Shown here: piece after piece, positions 50,364-58,333 of the stretch
How the letters are laid out: every line of letters starts with the position of its first letter
How positions within the stretch are numbered: position 1 is the first letter of the stretch
Assembly (NCBI GenBank): GCA_023665905.1
Contig: JAMPDA010000005.1
Location: 24,195 to 88,194 of the forward strand
Direction of reading: 5' to 3'
Source: Roseburia sp.
GTDB lineage: Bacteria > Bacillota > Clostridia > Christensenellales > Pumilibacteraceae
DNA: 64,000 nt
Translations under genes and position numbers: made by a program
The notes under the pieces: generated by a model
Database searches by the model: none
Told to the model about the DNA's origin: nothing
The model's input: only the letters and a program-made list of their open reading frames with translations

Positions 50364-51122
50364 ATGACAGATTGGTTTACAATAGATAAAATCGACGATA
50401 CGACTTACGCCATAAGCGAATATCGCCATCCCGAACAAACGCATTGCTACCTTTTAATCGGCAGTGAACGCTGCTTATTGATTGACACAGGGCTTGGCAT
50501 AGGCAACATTTACGAACAAGTACGCAAATTGACCGACAAGCCCGTAACGGCTATTGCTACCCATATTCATTGGGACCATATCGGCGGACATAAATATTTC
50601 CCCGATTTTTACGCCCATAACGCCGAATTGGATTGGCTTAACGGCAAATTTCCGTTACCTATTCAAGCGGTTAAAAAAATGGTTGCCGATTGCGATTTGC
50701 CCGAAAACTTTGATATTAACGATTACACGATTTTTCAAGGAACACCGACAAAGATACTTAACGGCGGCGAAACGATCGATTTGGGTGATAGACAAGTCGA
50801 AGCCATACATACGGCAGGACATTCGCCCGGACATCTTTGTTTTTGGGAAAAACAGCGCGGATATTTGTTTGCGGGCGATTTGATTTATAAAGGCACATTA
50901 TTTGCATATTATCCGTCAACCGACCCCGAAGCGTATCTGCGATCGCTTGAAACAATAGCGGCATTGCCGGCAAAAAGACTGTTACCCGCGCACCATTCAC
51001 TTGATATTAAACCCGAAATCGCTGTTAGAATGCGAAACGCTTTCCGTGAGCTGAAAGCACAGGGCAAGCTTCATCACGGCGCAGGAACATTCGATTACGG
51101 CGATTGGGCGATACGATTATAA
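50364..51122 (+). CDS. Metallo-beta-lactamase-fold hydrolase
   Basis: A 252-residue protein with the metal motif THIHWDHIGGH, the second His in TAGHSPGH, the bridging Asp in LFAGDLIYKG and the final His in LLPAHHS, so all ligands are present. It is glyoxalase II-like, but substrate cannot be told. Codon use differs from its neighbours: more ATT isoleucine and TTA/TTT codons and visibly lower GC, suggesting recent transfer. It starts at ATG 50364 with gagg upstream and sits 34 bases after ruvC. Confidence 0.88.
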   Translation: MTDWFTIDKIDDTTYAISEYRHPEQTHCYLLIGSERCLLIDTGLGIGNIYEQVRKLTDKPVTAIATHIHWDHIGGHKYFPDFYAHNAELDWLNGKFPLPIQAVKKMVADCDLPENFDINDYTIFQGTPTKILNGGETIDLGDRQVEAIHTAGHSPGHLCFWEKQRGYLFAGDLIYKGTLFAYYPSTDPEAYLRSLETIAALPAKRLLPAHHSLDIKPEIAVRMRNAFRELKAQGKLHHGAGTFDYGDWAIRL

Positions 51123-51228
51123 CAGGGAATTTCCATAAATGGTCGTTAGGCGTGCGCCGGTCTTGAAAACATGCGTCGGCTCGCTGTGTACGCGATAGCG
51201 CGTGTTTCGCGTCGGCGCGCGCAAACAC

Positions 51229-51257
51229 TTGATTTTTAATTGCGTTAATGCTACAAT
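51229..51257 (+). promoter_or_regulatory. Promoter of the DUF885 lipoprotein gene
   Basis: TTGATT (51229-51234), 17 bp, TACAAT (51252-51257), 28 bases before ATG 51286. Confidence 0.65.
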
Positions 51258-51285
51258 TCAATATATTCCGAAAAGGAGCTGTGCG

Positions 51286-53118
51286 ATGAAGAAAGTTCTT
51301 AAAACCGTCGCCGCCGTAACGGGCTGCGCGTTGACGCTGAATACCGTATGCGGTTGCACTCGCATGAATTTATATGACGACGAGAGAATGGAGGAGCTTG
51401 CCGAGGCGATAGCGGCGATGTTTTTGGGCGGCGACGCTTACGGCTTGAACGTAATGACTATCGACCCCAAGGGCTCGTACGATATCGATCGCGTCGTAGA
51501 TCCGCGCTGGTACAGATATTCGGAACTGACCGACGACGATATCGATTCCTTGCTGTATGCGTTGCGCTACTACGACAATCAGCTCAATAAGTTTAAGCCG
51601 TCTAAGCTCGGCGCAAAGAGCGCAGGCACATACCGCTATGCGCGGCGTACTATAGACACATATCTCGATTACTACGGTTCGCCGTACGTAAAGCAGTTCG
51701 ATCTGATAGGCGCCGATTATATAAATTCGTACGGCGGATACGTCGCCGATTTTGCGAGCATGGTGGAAAACTATGCGTTTCGCTGTAAGTCCGATGTTGA
51801 CGAGCTTTTGTCTATGACCGAGTATACGGACAGCTCGTTTTCGACGTACCTGCAGTACGTAGACGATCGCGCCGACGCCGGATTTCCGCTCTACTATTAC
51901 ACGGTGAACGCAATGCAGGAATACCTCGAGGATATAGTCGAGCTGGGCGACGAGTATTATCTGTACGATTTTATAGACAACAAGATAGACGGAGCGACGT
52001 TTTTGACCGCCGCCGAAAAGGCGCGCTATAAATCGCTGTACTCCGCCGCACTGACCGACCATTTTATGACGGGCGTGCGAGATCTCGCCGAAGGGCTGAA
52101 TACGCGCAAGGGCGCTGAAACGGAAGTCGAGCAGAGCTATCTGGGCGAATACGGCGCGGTGGGCAGAGCGTATTACGATTGGTGTTTCAAAAACAAAACG
52201 GGACTGAGCTCGGTGAACTACAACACGCTTTTCAACGAGCTGATACAAGAGCAGAACGCGGCTGTGAGAAAAATGAACAGTATTACCGCGTCGCTCGACT
52301 CGCTGACCGAGGCGGAGCAAGCCGATTTCGAAGCGTATGCGGACGGGGAGAAAGCGCTTTTGGGTCTTACCGATCCGGACGATATGCTCGCTTTTCTCAA
52401 GACGGCGGCAAAGAGCATAGTTCCCGACCTCAAATCGACGCCGACCATATACTTTAAATACATGGATAGCACCGTGGCGGAGATATCCAATGTGTTGGCG
52501 TATTATCTGCATTCGCCGGCGGACGAATCGAACGCCGCGGAGCATATAACGATAAATCCGCAGACGGCGGCCGGAGACCCGACGGAGCTTCTGACCACTA
52601 TTGCGCACGAGGGTTATCCCGGGCATCTTTACGCGTATGTCAACGCCAAGGAGAGCGGCGCGAACATCATGTCGCTCTCGTTTTCGTGCCTTACTTTTTC
52701 GGAGGGTTGGGCGCGGTATACAGAATACGCCGTGCTGGACTATATAGCGTCGACGAGCGACGATAGGGCTGTAAAACTTTTCTGCGAGTACAAGCAGAAC
52801 GAGATGATCGCGAGCAATCTTTCAGTGGTCCTGTACGATATGGAGATCAATTATTTCGGCGCCACCGTACAAGACTGCGTGGAAACCGGTCTTACTACGG
52901 ACACCGCGCGCGAAATAGTAAAAGCTGTCATGGAAATTCCTACGACGTATGTATCCTACGGCTACGGTCTGTATTTTATGGTGGAGCTTCACGACAGCGC
53001 AAAGCTCGCGCTCGGCGACAAGTACGACGAAGTACAGTTCAATGGCAAACTGTTGTCCGAAGGCCCTGCGCCCACGCTTCCGCGCGCAAGGGAAATCATA
53101 GAAGAATATATAGGGTAA
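51286..53118 (+). CDS. DUF885-family lipoprotein, putative zinc carboxypeptidase-like
   Basis: A 610-residue protein. The signal peptide ends in a lipobox (NTVCGC, lipidated Cys24), placing it on the outer face of the membrane. The C-terminal half carries HEGYPGH (about residue 445), the DUF885 zinc motif, with a downstream Glu region (FSEGWARYTEYAVLD). The family is predicted to be metallopeptidases; no substrate is inferred. Start ATG 51286 is chosen because of ribosome site aaaggag and the signal sequence; an upstream in-frame start at 51202 is unlikely. It is followed by a structured 160-base region and a strong terminator. Confidence 0.9.
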   Translation: MKKVLKTVAAVTGCALTLNTVCGCTRMNLYDDERMEELAEAIAAMFLGGDAYGLNVMTIDPKGSYDIDRVVDPRWYRYSELTDDDIDSLLYALRYYDNQLNKFKPSKLGAKSAGTYRYARRTIDTYLDYYGSPYVKQFDLIGADYINSYGGYVADFASMVENYAFRCKSDVDELLSMTEYTDSSFSTYLQYVDDRADAGFPLYYYTVNAMQEYLEDIVELGDEYYLYDFIDNKIDGATFLTAAEKARYKSLYSAALTDHFMTGVRDLAEGLNTRKGAETEVEQSYLGEYGAVGRAYYDWCFKNKTGLSSVNYNTLFNELIQEQNAAVRKMNSITASLDSLTEAEQADFEAYADGEKALLGLTDPDDMLAFLKTAAKSIVPDLKSTPTIYFKYMDSTVAEISNVLAYYLHSPADESNAAEHITINPQTAAGDPTELLTTIAHEGYPGHLYAYVNAKESGANIMSLSFSCLTFSEGWARYTEYAVLDYIASTSDDRAVKLFCEYKQNEMIASNLSVVLYDMEINYFGATVQDCVETGLTTDTAREIVKAVMEIPTTYVSYGYGLYFMVELHDSAKLALGDKYDEVQFNGKLLSEGPAPTLPRAREIIEEYIG

Positions 53119-53281
53119 GTACTATAAGCGCCGCTTCGTGCGTTTAGACCGCGATTTTGCCGTAAAAACGTGTTCTACCGGGGTCGCCACCCCGTAACGG
53201 CAGGCAACACAAGCTGTAATCATGCGGATCCTGTTTTTATGTGATCGATCGGAAACGCTGCCGTAGCGGCAAATTTCAAAC
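53119..53281 (+). other. Structured 3' region or small RNA candidate
   Basis: Between the DUF885 stop and its terminator lie several pairings: TGCCGT with ACGGCA enclosing the hairpin CGGGG-tcgcca-CCCCG, GTGTT with AACAC that could form a further helix, and a TGCCG-TAG-CGGCA hairpin. No open reading frame or known RNA motif is recognised. It could be a 3' UTR or a processed small RNA sharing the terminator at 53282-53320. Confidence 0.3.
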
Positions 53282-53320
53282 AAAAACGCATATCCAGATT
53301 TGGCGTGGATATGCGTTTTT
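53282..53320 (+). terminator. Strong intrinsic terminator
   Basis: A perfect 15-bp stem AAAAACGCATATCCA/TGGATATGCGTTTTT with a 9-base loop, followed by ttatt. It closes the DUF885 transcript. The A-run side may also stop transcripts from the minus strand. Confidence 0.92.
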
Positions 53321-53326
53321 TATTCG

Positions 53327-53520
53327 AGGAGCAAATTTGCTTGCTTGCAATGGCAAATTTGCGACGACGACAAATTAGGTGTACTTACCATACAAGTAGA
53401 TTTGCGCGCTTGCGCAAGCAAATCTGCGCCGTATGGGCAACCGAAGGTTATACACCGCTGTTTGTGGCAGAACACCCGTAGGGTGTACTTGGCTTGCCCC
53501 GGGGTATAACACCTAATTTA
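53327..53520 (+). repeat. Palindromic repeat element, copy 3 (longest)
   Basis: The left flank 53327-53371 is nearly identical to 47775-47819. The inner unit 53372-53519 starts AAATTAGGTGTA and ends GGCTTGCCCCGGGGTATAACACCTAATTT, matching copy 2. Its middle differs: a long hairpin arm (ATACAAGTAGATTTGCGCGC with GCAAATCTGCGCCGTAT-type sequence) replaces the copy 2 centre, making it about 58 bp longer. Its right end supplies the stop codon of the minus-strand XRE gene. Confidence 0.75.
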
Positions 53521-53718
53521 TTCCGATTTATATTCTATTATGTCTTGTACTCGGCAATCGAGGATACTGCATAAATCGTCGATTTTCAGTGTGGAAATCC
53601 CTTTGCCTTTTCGCATGCGGTCGATCGTACTACTGCTTATATTGTGCTTATTTATAAGCGCATATGTGGATACACCCTTTTCTTTGAGCGTGTTCCAAAA
53701 CGGTGAGTACGTTATCAT
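53518..53718 (-). CDS. Minimal XRE (Cro/cI-type) regulator
   Basis: A 66-residue protein consisting of one helix-turn-helix domain: SPFWNTLKEKGVSTYALINKHNISSSTIDRMRKGKG, then a short helical end (DDLCSILDCRVQDIIEYKSE). It is divergent from the BspA-like lipoprotein gene, and two GTCA-N6-TGAC palindromes lie between them, so it is very probably their repressor. The start ATG 53718 has no Shine-Dalgarno sequence and lies 6 bases after a consensus -10 box, so the transcript is likely leaderless. Its stop codon overlaps the end of palindromic element copy 3. Confidence 0.85.
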   Translation of the reverse strand: MITYSPFWNTLKEKGVSTYALINKHNISSSTIDRMRKGKGISTLKIDDLCSILDCRVQDIIEYKSE

Positions 53719-53724
53719 ATTTCA

Positions 53725-53753
53725 ATTATATAATATGGTCATTTACTTGACAA
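53725..53753 (-). promoter_or_regulatory. Promoter of the XRE gene
   Basis: Minus strand TTGTCA (53748-53753), 17 bp, TATAAT (53725-53730), 6 bases before the ATG. Its -35 box overlaps the -35 box of the opposite promoter. Confidence 0.75.
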
Positions 53754-53769
53754 TAGTCATATTTATGAC
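53738..53769. promoter_or_regulatory. Two tandem operators GTCA-N6-TGAC
   Basis: GTCATTTACTTGAC (53738-53751) and GTCATATTTATGAC (53756-53769) have the same arms and spacing, 18 bp centre to centre. The second lies within a perfect 9-bp-arm palindrome ATAGTCATA-TT-TATGACTAT (53753-53772) that fills the spacer of the plus-strand promoter. Binding there would block both promoters. Confidence 0.65.
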
Positions 53770-53775
53770 TATAAT
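53747..53775 (+). promoter_or_regulatory. Consensus promoter of the BspA-like lipoprotein gene
   Basis: TTGACA (53747-53752), 17 bp, TATAAT (53770-53775); both perfect. It lies 27 bases before ATG 53803 and overlaps the operators. Confidence 0.88.
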
Positions 53776-53802
53776 AATCATAACTAATCCGAGGAGTATA
53801 TT

Positions 53803-55659
53803 ATGAAGCGAAAGATACTTGTGCTTTTGATCATTGCGGTTGCGGCGTTTGCCTGCGGGCTCGGGCTTTTTGCGTGCGGCGATAGCGAAAACGACAATAC
53901 CGACGGCAGCGAACATATACATAATTATCAGTGGGTAGACAACGGAGACGGAACGCATAAACAGCATTGCTCCGTGAGCGGTTGCGCCGAGCCCGACAAA
54001 TATACAGAAAGTCACGAGTATGGCGTATATATGTACAACAACGACGCAAAGTGCATACAAGACGGCACGGAAAGCGCGACGTGCATAATTTGCACTCATG
54101 TAGACACGAGAACAAAGGCAGGCACCGCAACGGGAATACACACATACGGCACATATACTTATAACAACAACGCAACATGTGTTGCAGACGGCACGGAAAG
54201 CGCGACGTGCATAAATTGCACTCATGTAGATACACGTACTAAGTTTCATACAGCAACGGGAATACACACATACGGCACATATACTTACAACGACGACGCG
54301 ACGTGTGTGGCAGACGGCACGGAAAGTGCGACGTGTATAAATTGTCCGCATGCTGACACGAGAACAAAGGCAGGCACCGCAACGGGAATACATACATACG
54401 GCACATATACTTACAATAACGACGCGACATGTACTGTGGACGGCACGGAAAGCGCGACATGCATAAATTGTCCGCATGTGGACACGCGGACTAAAGCGAA
54501 TACGGCTAACCACAACTATGTAGATTGGATATGTACAGAGTGCGGTTCGAAAACCTTGGAATTTAATAGTATTACAGAAAACAATGTTAGCGGTTACAGT
54601 GTTTCTAAAGGCGCTATGGGGAATGACACTAATATAGTGATTCCCGAAACGTATCTGAATAAACCGGTGTTGGAAATTCCGGAAAATGCATTTTCGGGTT
54701 GCGGTAATTTAACGAGCATTGAGATACCGAACTCGGTTACGAGTATCGGAAGCGGCGCGTTCAGTGGGTGCAATCAACTAATACAAACCGAAAACGGAGT
54801 GCAATATGTAGATAAATGGGCTATCGGTTGCGACGATTCCGTCTCGTCTGTGGTTCTGCGCGCAAACACGGTGGGTATTGCCGATAAAGCGTTCTTTGGT
54901 CGCAGCGATATAACGAGCATAGAGATACCGAGTTCGGTCATGAGTATCGGTAGCGGCGTATTCGCCGGTTGCAGTTCGGCGAGCATGACCGTACAAAACG
55001 GAAATACTAATTATTGTATCAAGGGCAACTGTTTGATAGAAACAGAGAGTAAAACGTTGATATATGGTTGTAAAAACAGCGTAATACCTATTGACGGGAG
55101 CGTGACGAGTATAGAGGATTACGCTTTCTACTGTTGCGGCAATTTAACAAGCATAGAAATACCTAATACAGTCACGCGTATAGGAGGCTATGCATTTGTA
55201 GACTGTAGTAATTTAACGAGTATGGAAATACCGAGCAGTGTCACGAGTATAGGCGAGAATGCATTTGTCGGTTGCAGTCAACTTATACAGACGGAAGACG
55301 GAGTGCAATATGTTGATAAATGGGCTATCGGTTGTAGCGATTATTCTTCGGTTACATCTGTTAATTTGCGTCCGGATACCGTCGGGATCGGATACGCTGC
55401 ATTTGTCAATTGTGTCAATTTAACAAGCATTGAAATACCTAACAGTGTCACGCGTATCGAGTGTCACGCATTTAACGGTTGTAGTAGTTTAACGAACATA
55501 GAGATACCGAGTAGCGTCACGAGTATAGGTGAGCGCGCATTCCACGGTTGCAGTAGTTTAACGATTTATTGCGAGGCGGCGAGTAAGCCGAGCGGATGGG
55601 ACAATCGTTGGAACGACTCCGATCTGCCCGTAGAATGGGGTTGCACATTTGAAAGCTGA
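53803..55659 (+). CDS. BspA-like leucine-rich-repeat lipoprotein with 42-residue tandem repeats
   Basis: A 618-residue lipoprotein: lipobox LFAC, lipidated Cys25. Residues 71 to about 237 are four nearly identical 42-residue units (HTYGTYTYNN.ATC..DGTESATC..C.H.DTRTK...), each with two CxxC-like Cys pairs. From about residue 280 on are LRR_5/TpLRR (BspA) repeats such as LTSIEIPNSVTSIGSGAF, in two blocks separated by IQTE(D/N)GVQYVDKWAIGC units. BspA proteins are surface adhesins binding host or bacterial ligands. A strong ribosome site (gaggag) and a perfect promoter precede it, and XRE control is likely. AT-richer than core genes. Confidence 0.9.
   Translation: MKRKILVLLIIAVAAFACGLGLFACGDSENDNTDGSEHIHNYQWVDNGDGTHKQHCSVSGCAEPDKYTESHEYGVYMYNNDAKCIQDGTESATCIICTHVDTRTKAGTATGIHTYGTYTYNNNATCVADGTESATCINCTHVDTRTKFHTATGIHTYGTYTYNDDATCVADGTESATCINCPHADTRTKAGTATGIHTYGTYTYNNDATCTVDGTESATCINCPHVDTRTKANTANHNYVDWICTECGSKTLEFNSITENNVSGYSVSKGAMGNDTNIVIPETYLNKPVLEIPENAFSGCGNLTSIEIPNSVTSIGSGAFSGCNQLIQTENGVQYVDKWAIGCDDSVSSVVLRANTVGIADKAFFGRSDITSIEIPSSVMSIGSGVFAGCSSASMTVQNGNTNYCIKGNCLIETESKTLIYGCKNSVIPIDGSVTSIEDYAFYCCGNLTSIEIPNTVTRIGGYAFVDCSNLTSMEIPSSVTSIGENAFVGCSQLIQTEDGVQYVDKWAIGCSDYSSVTSVNLRPDTVGIGYAAFVNCVNLTSIEIPNSVTRIECHAFNGCSSLTNIEIPSSVTSIGERAFHGCSSLTIYCEAASKPSGWDNRWNDSDLPVEWGCTFES
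54013..54516 (+). repeat. Four tandem 126-bp in-gene repeats
   Basis: Units start at 54013, 54139, 54265 and 54391, each encoding 42 residues. Units 2-4 differ at only a few bases each. Such repeats can expand or contract by recombination without shifting the frame (126 = 3 x 42). Confidence 0.85.
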
Positions 55660-55744
55660 GCAATCGGCGTAGACTTCTTTCCCTCTATATAATGTGAATA
55701 CATTTGTGTATTTTGGGTCGCGGTATCGGATATCCGATTACCGT

Positions 55745-55773
55745 TTGACTTGTAATTTCCGATGTGCTAAAAT
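55745..55773 (+). promoter_or_regulatory. Candidate promoter reading toward proC, antisense to tRNA-Trp
   Basis: TTGACT (55745-55750), 17 bp, TAAAAT (55768-55773). No gene starts nearby; a transcript would run antisense across tRNA-Trp and reach proC at 55997. I saw no closer plus-strand promoter for proC. Confidence 0.5.
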
Positions 55774-55837
55774 AAAAAAGTAGTGCAATTATGTATGAGT
55801 AGGCGGCGCATCTTGTCGGGTGCTTCTGCCAAACAAA

Positions 55838-55858
55838 AATCCACCCTTTGGGTGGATT
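55838..55858 (-). terminator. Terminator of tRNA-Trp
   Basis: On the minus strand AATCCACCC-AAA-GGGTGGATT is followed by tttgttt, a 9-bp stem with a 3-base loop, 5 bases past the tRNA 3' end. An outer GCCAAAC/GTTTGGC pairing extends it into the tRNA tail. Confidence 0.85.
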
Positions 55859-55863
55859 GTGTT

Positions 55864-55939
55864 TGGCAGGGGCGACGCGATTCGAACACGCGACCAACGG
55901 TTTTGGAGACCGCGACTCTACCAGCTGAGCTACGCCCCT
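55864..55939 (-). tRNA. tRNA-Trp (anticodon CCA), CCA end encoded
   Basis: On the minus strand AGGGGCG pairs with CGCCCCT (acceptor stem), and the D-arm is GCTC-AGCTGGTA-GAGT. The anticodon stem is GCGGT/ACCGT with loop CTCCAAA, so the anticodon is CCA. The T-arm is GCGTG-TTCGAAT-CGCGT with wobble pairs. Discriminator G is followed by an encoded CCA. All parts of the cloverleaf are present. Confidence 0.96.
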
Positions 55940-55949
55940 AAGCAATGCT

Positions 55950-55978
55950 ATATTAACATTTATTCGGCTCAAAGTCAA
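55950..55978 (-). promoter_or_regulatory. Promoter of tRNA-Trp
   Basis: Minus strand TTGACT (55973-55978), 17 bp, TAATAT (55950-55955), about 10 bases before the tRNA 5' end. Confidence 0.7.
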
Positions 55979-55996
55979 TGAAATTCGGAGTGTTTT

Positions 55997-56815
55997 ATGA
56001 AAAATAAAATAGGAATTGCGTTTATAGGCTGCGGAAACATGGCGCGCGCCATAATATCGAGTATGACCGATCCCGCTTCCGTCGCCGCGCTCAAGGCGAA
56101 CGGCAAGGTTTTTCGCATAATTGCGGCGGATCGCGACGAGGCTAAGCTTACGCCGCTGAACGGTGTTTGCGGCATTACTTTAGACAGCGCGCACGCCGTG
56201 GCGGAAAGCGATTACGTATTCTTGGCTGTCAAGCCGCAGGACGCCGCGGCGGCGCTTGACGGGCTTGACCTCCGCGGCAAGACCGTCATATCCATTATGG
56301 CGGGCGTCACGATCGACAGGCTCAAAAGTCTTACGGGCGCGGACAGGATCGTGCGCGTCATGCCCAATCTCAATGCGCGAGTGGGCGAGTCGTTCAACGC
56401 GTATACCGCTGTCGGAATATCGAGCGGCGAAGCTACGCAGACTGTGCTCGAGATATTGGGAAGTTTCGGCGCATACAGCGAGGTGGACGAGCGTGAAATG
56501 GACGCCGTAACGGGCATAACCGGCAGCGGACCGGCGTTCGTGTTTTCGGTCATCAAGGCGTTCCGCGACGAAGCGGTCGCGCGCGGCTTCGACGCGGAGC
56601 AGGCGAAGCGCATGGCTGTCCAAACGGTGATCGGCAGTGCGCTCACCGTCGAAAAATCGGCGGACGATCTCGATGCGCTCATATCGTCCGTTTGCAGTAA
56701 GGGCGGCACGACGATAGCCGGCGTCGAATTTCTCAAGGCTAATAATTTCGAAAATATTTTGCGCGGCGCGATATCCGAGTCGATAGCGCGCTCCTGCGAG
56801 ATGAGCAAGGCGTAA
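55997..56815 (+). CDS. proC: Pyrroline-5-carboxylate reductase
   Basis: A 272-residue enzyme reducing 1-pyrroline-5-carboxylate to proline with NAD(P)H, the last step of proline synthesis. Rossmann motif FIGCGNMARAI, then VFLAVKPQ, and the C-terminal signature GSGPAFVFSVIKAFRDEAVARGF plus SKGGTTIAGVEFL. Normal length. Ribosome site cggag before ATG 55997. It is 7 bases upstream of rnhA and probably cotranscribed with it. Confidence 0.97.
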   Translation: MKNKIGIAFIGCGNMARAIISSMTDPASVAALKANGKVFRIIAADRDEAKLTPLNGVCGITLDSAHAVAESDYVFLAVKPQDAAAALDGLDLRGKTVISIMAGVTIDRLKSLTGADRIVRVMPNLNARVGESFNAYTAVGISSGEATQTVLEILGSFGAYSEVDEREMDAVTGITGSGPAFVFSVIKAFRDEAVARGFDAEQAKRMAVQTVIGSALTVEKSADDLDALISSVCSKGGTTIAGVEFLKANNFENILRGAISESIARSCEMSKA

Positions 56816-56822
56816 CGAAGGC

Positions 56823-57272
56823 ATGGCGGACAGCACGATGAAGCAGGTGGATATTTATACGGACGGCGCTTGCAGCGGCAATCCCGGCAAGGGCGGCTGG
56901 TGCGCTATACTGATGTGCGACGGCAGGGAAAAGATCATTTCGGGCGGCGAGGCGGAAACTACGAACAACCGTATGGAAGTCACCGCCGCCGTTCGCGGAC
57001 TGTCGGCGCTCAAGGCGCGGTGCGAGGTGCGGTTATTTTCCGATTCCGCGTATCTTGTGAATGCTGTCGAAAGCGGCTGGCTCGACGGCTGGCGTAAAAA
57101 CGGCTGGCGCACGGCGGACGGCAAGCAGGTAAAGAACAAGGACCTGTGGCTGGATATCTCGCGGCTCATCGGCGAGTATCCCGTGACTTTCGTCAAAGTC
57201 AAGGGTCATTCCGACAACGAAAACAACAATCGCTGCGATAAGATAGCGCGCGCCGAAATAGCTAAGCTGTAA
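56823..57272 (+). CDS. rnhA: Ribonuclease HI
   Basis: A 149-residue enzyme degrading the RNA strand of RNA-DNA hybrids. Active-site acids are Asp in YTDGACSGNPGKGGW, Glu in NNRMEVTAAVRGL and Asp in LFSDSAYLVNAV, plus the C-terminal GHSDNENNNRCDKIA. The basic handle region (WLDGWRKNGWRTADGKQVKNKDLW) is present. Normal length. Confidence 0.97.
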   Translation: MADSTMKQVDIYTDGACSGNPGKGGWCAILMCDGREKIISGGEAETTNNRMEVTAAVRGLSALKARCEVRLFSDSAYLVNAVESGWLDGWRKNGWRTADGKQVKNKDLWLDISRLIGEYPVTFVKVKGHSDNENNNRCDKIARAEIAKL

Positions 57273-57398
57273 GCGCGCGCGCCGCGCCCGACGCCGCGCA
57301 TAGGTGCCGCGCCTATCTTATAGGAACAGTACGGGCGGCGGAACGGTTTTGCGAATTTGCCCGACGATAATTTTCCCGTAACTACATATATTATAAGT

Positions 57399-58298
57399 GT
57401 GAGAGCTTATACCAAAAGTGCGCTTACAAAAATAGCCGTCAACACGGCGTGCGTCGCAATGATCGTGCTGTGCGTTTTGTTTTTGGACAGGACTTCCGCG
57501 ATATATTACATTGCGGTCGCGATGTTTTTCGCGTCGGCGGTGGCGTTCAGCGCGGTGGACGGCGACAGGTTTCCGCACGTGTCGCGCACTATATTCGTAG
57601 TCGCCGTGCTTTGCGTGTTCGTTGTAGGCTGTTATATAATATACCTCACGACGGGACTGTCCGACAGGTTCAACGATTTCGACGCGCTAAAAAGCTTTAT
57701 ACTCGACAGCGGATTTTGGGGAGCCGCCGTATTCATAGGGATAACGATATTTCAAGTGGTCGTGCTTCCCATTCCGCAAGCGGTAACGATACTCCTCGGC
57801 GTGGCGATATACGGCGCGACCTGGAGCTTTATACTGTCCGTCATCGGCACGGTAATAGGCTCGCTCATATCGTTCATGCTCGGCAAGGTGTTCGGGCGGC
57901 GGCTGTGCAACTGGATGTTCGGCGAGGAGAGTACCGAAAAGTACGCTAAGCTTCTCGGCGAAAAGGGCAGATTCGTGTTTATAATAATGCTGTTGTTTCC
58001 GGCGTTTCCCGACGACATGCTCTGCATGATAGCCGGCATAACGTCCATGTCGTACGGATATTTCACCGTTGTGTGCCTTTTGACGCGTCCCGTCATGATA
58101 GGGATAACGGCGTATCTCGGCAGCGGCATAATACCGTTCGGCGGCTGGGGGATACCTGTGTGGATATCTATAGCGTGCCTCATGTTCGTGGCGTTCGTTG
58201 TGATAGGCGGGGTCAAGGGCAGGATAGAAAACCGCGCGCGCAGGCAACGTCGCGGCGGCGGTCGCGGCGGCGGTCGAAAGGCGCAGGAGCGGAAGTAG
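57399..58298 (+). CDS. VTT/DedA-family membrane protein
   Basis: A 299-residue integral membrane protein with about seven helices. The VTT core (residues about 115-245) carries QVVVLPIPQAVTILLGVAIYG, GSLISFMLGKVFGRR and the FPAFPDDMLCMIAGITSMS stretch. The C-terminal tail is strongly basic (RARRQRRGGGRGGG). Some DedA/VTT proteins act as lipid scramblases or flippases; the substrate here is not inferable. Start is uncertain: GTG 57399 is 6 bases after TATATT (57387-57392) with no ribosome site, while a TTG at 57357 extends the frame upstream. Confidence 0.8.
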   Translation: MRAYTKSALTKIAVNTACVAMIVLCVLFLDRTSAIYYIAVAMFFASAVAFSAVDGDRFPHVSRTIFVVAVLCVFVVGCYIIYLTTGLSDRFNDFDALKSFILDSGFWGAAVFIGITIFQVVVLPIPQAVTILLGVAIYGATWSFILSVIGTVIGSLISFMLGKVFGRRLCNWMFGEESTEKYAKLLGEKGRFVFIIMLLFPAFPDDMLCMIAGITSMSYGYFTVVCLLTRPVMIGITAYLGSGIIPFGGWGIPVWISIACLMFVAFVVIGGVKGRIENRARRQRRGGGRGGGRKAQERK

Positions 58299-58333
58299 CT
58301 AAAATATCGTCGGCGATAAGTCGTTCAATTCGC

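Noticed and set aside
53327..53520. CRISPR array
   Set aside because: The repeats here are palindromic element arms with no regular spacers, and no cas genes are in the window.
55721..55743. Terminator after the BspA-like gene (palindrome around TCGGATATCCGA)
   Set aside because: The palindrome is clear but no T-run follows on either strand, so termination is unsupported.
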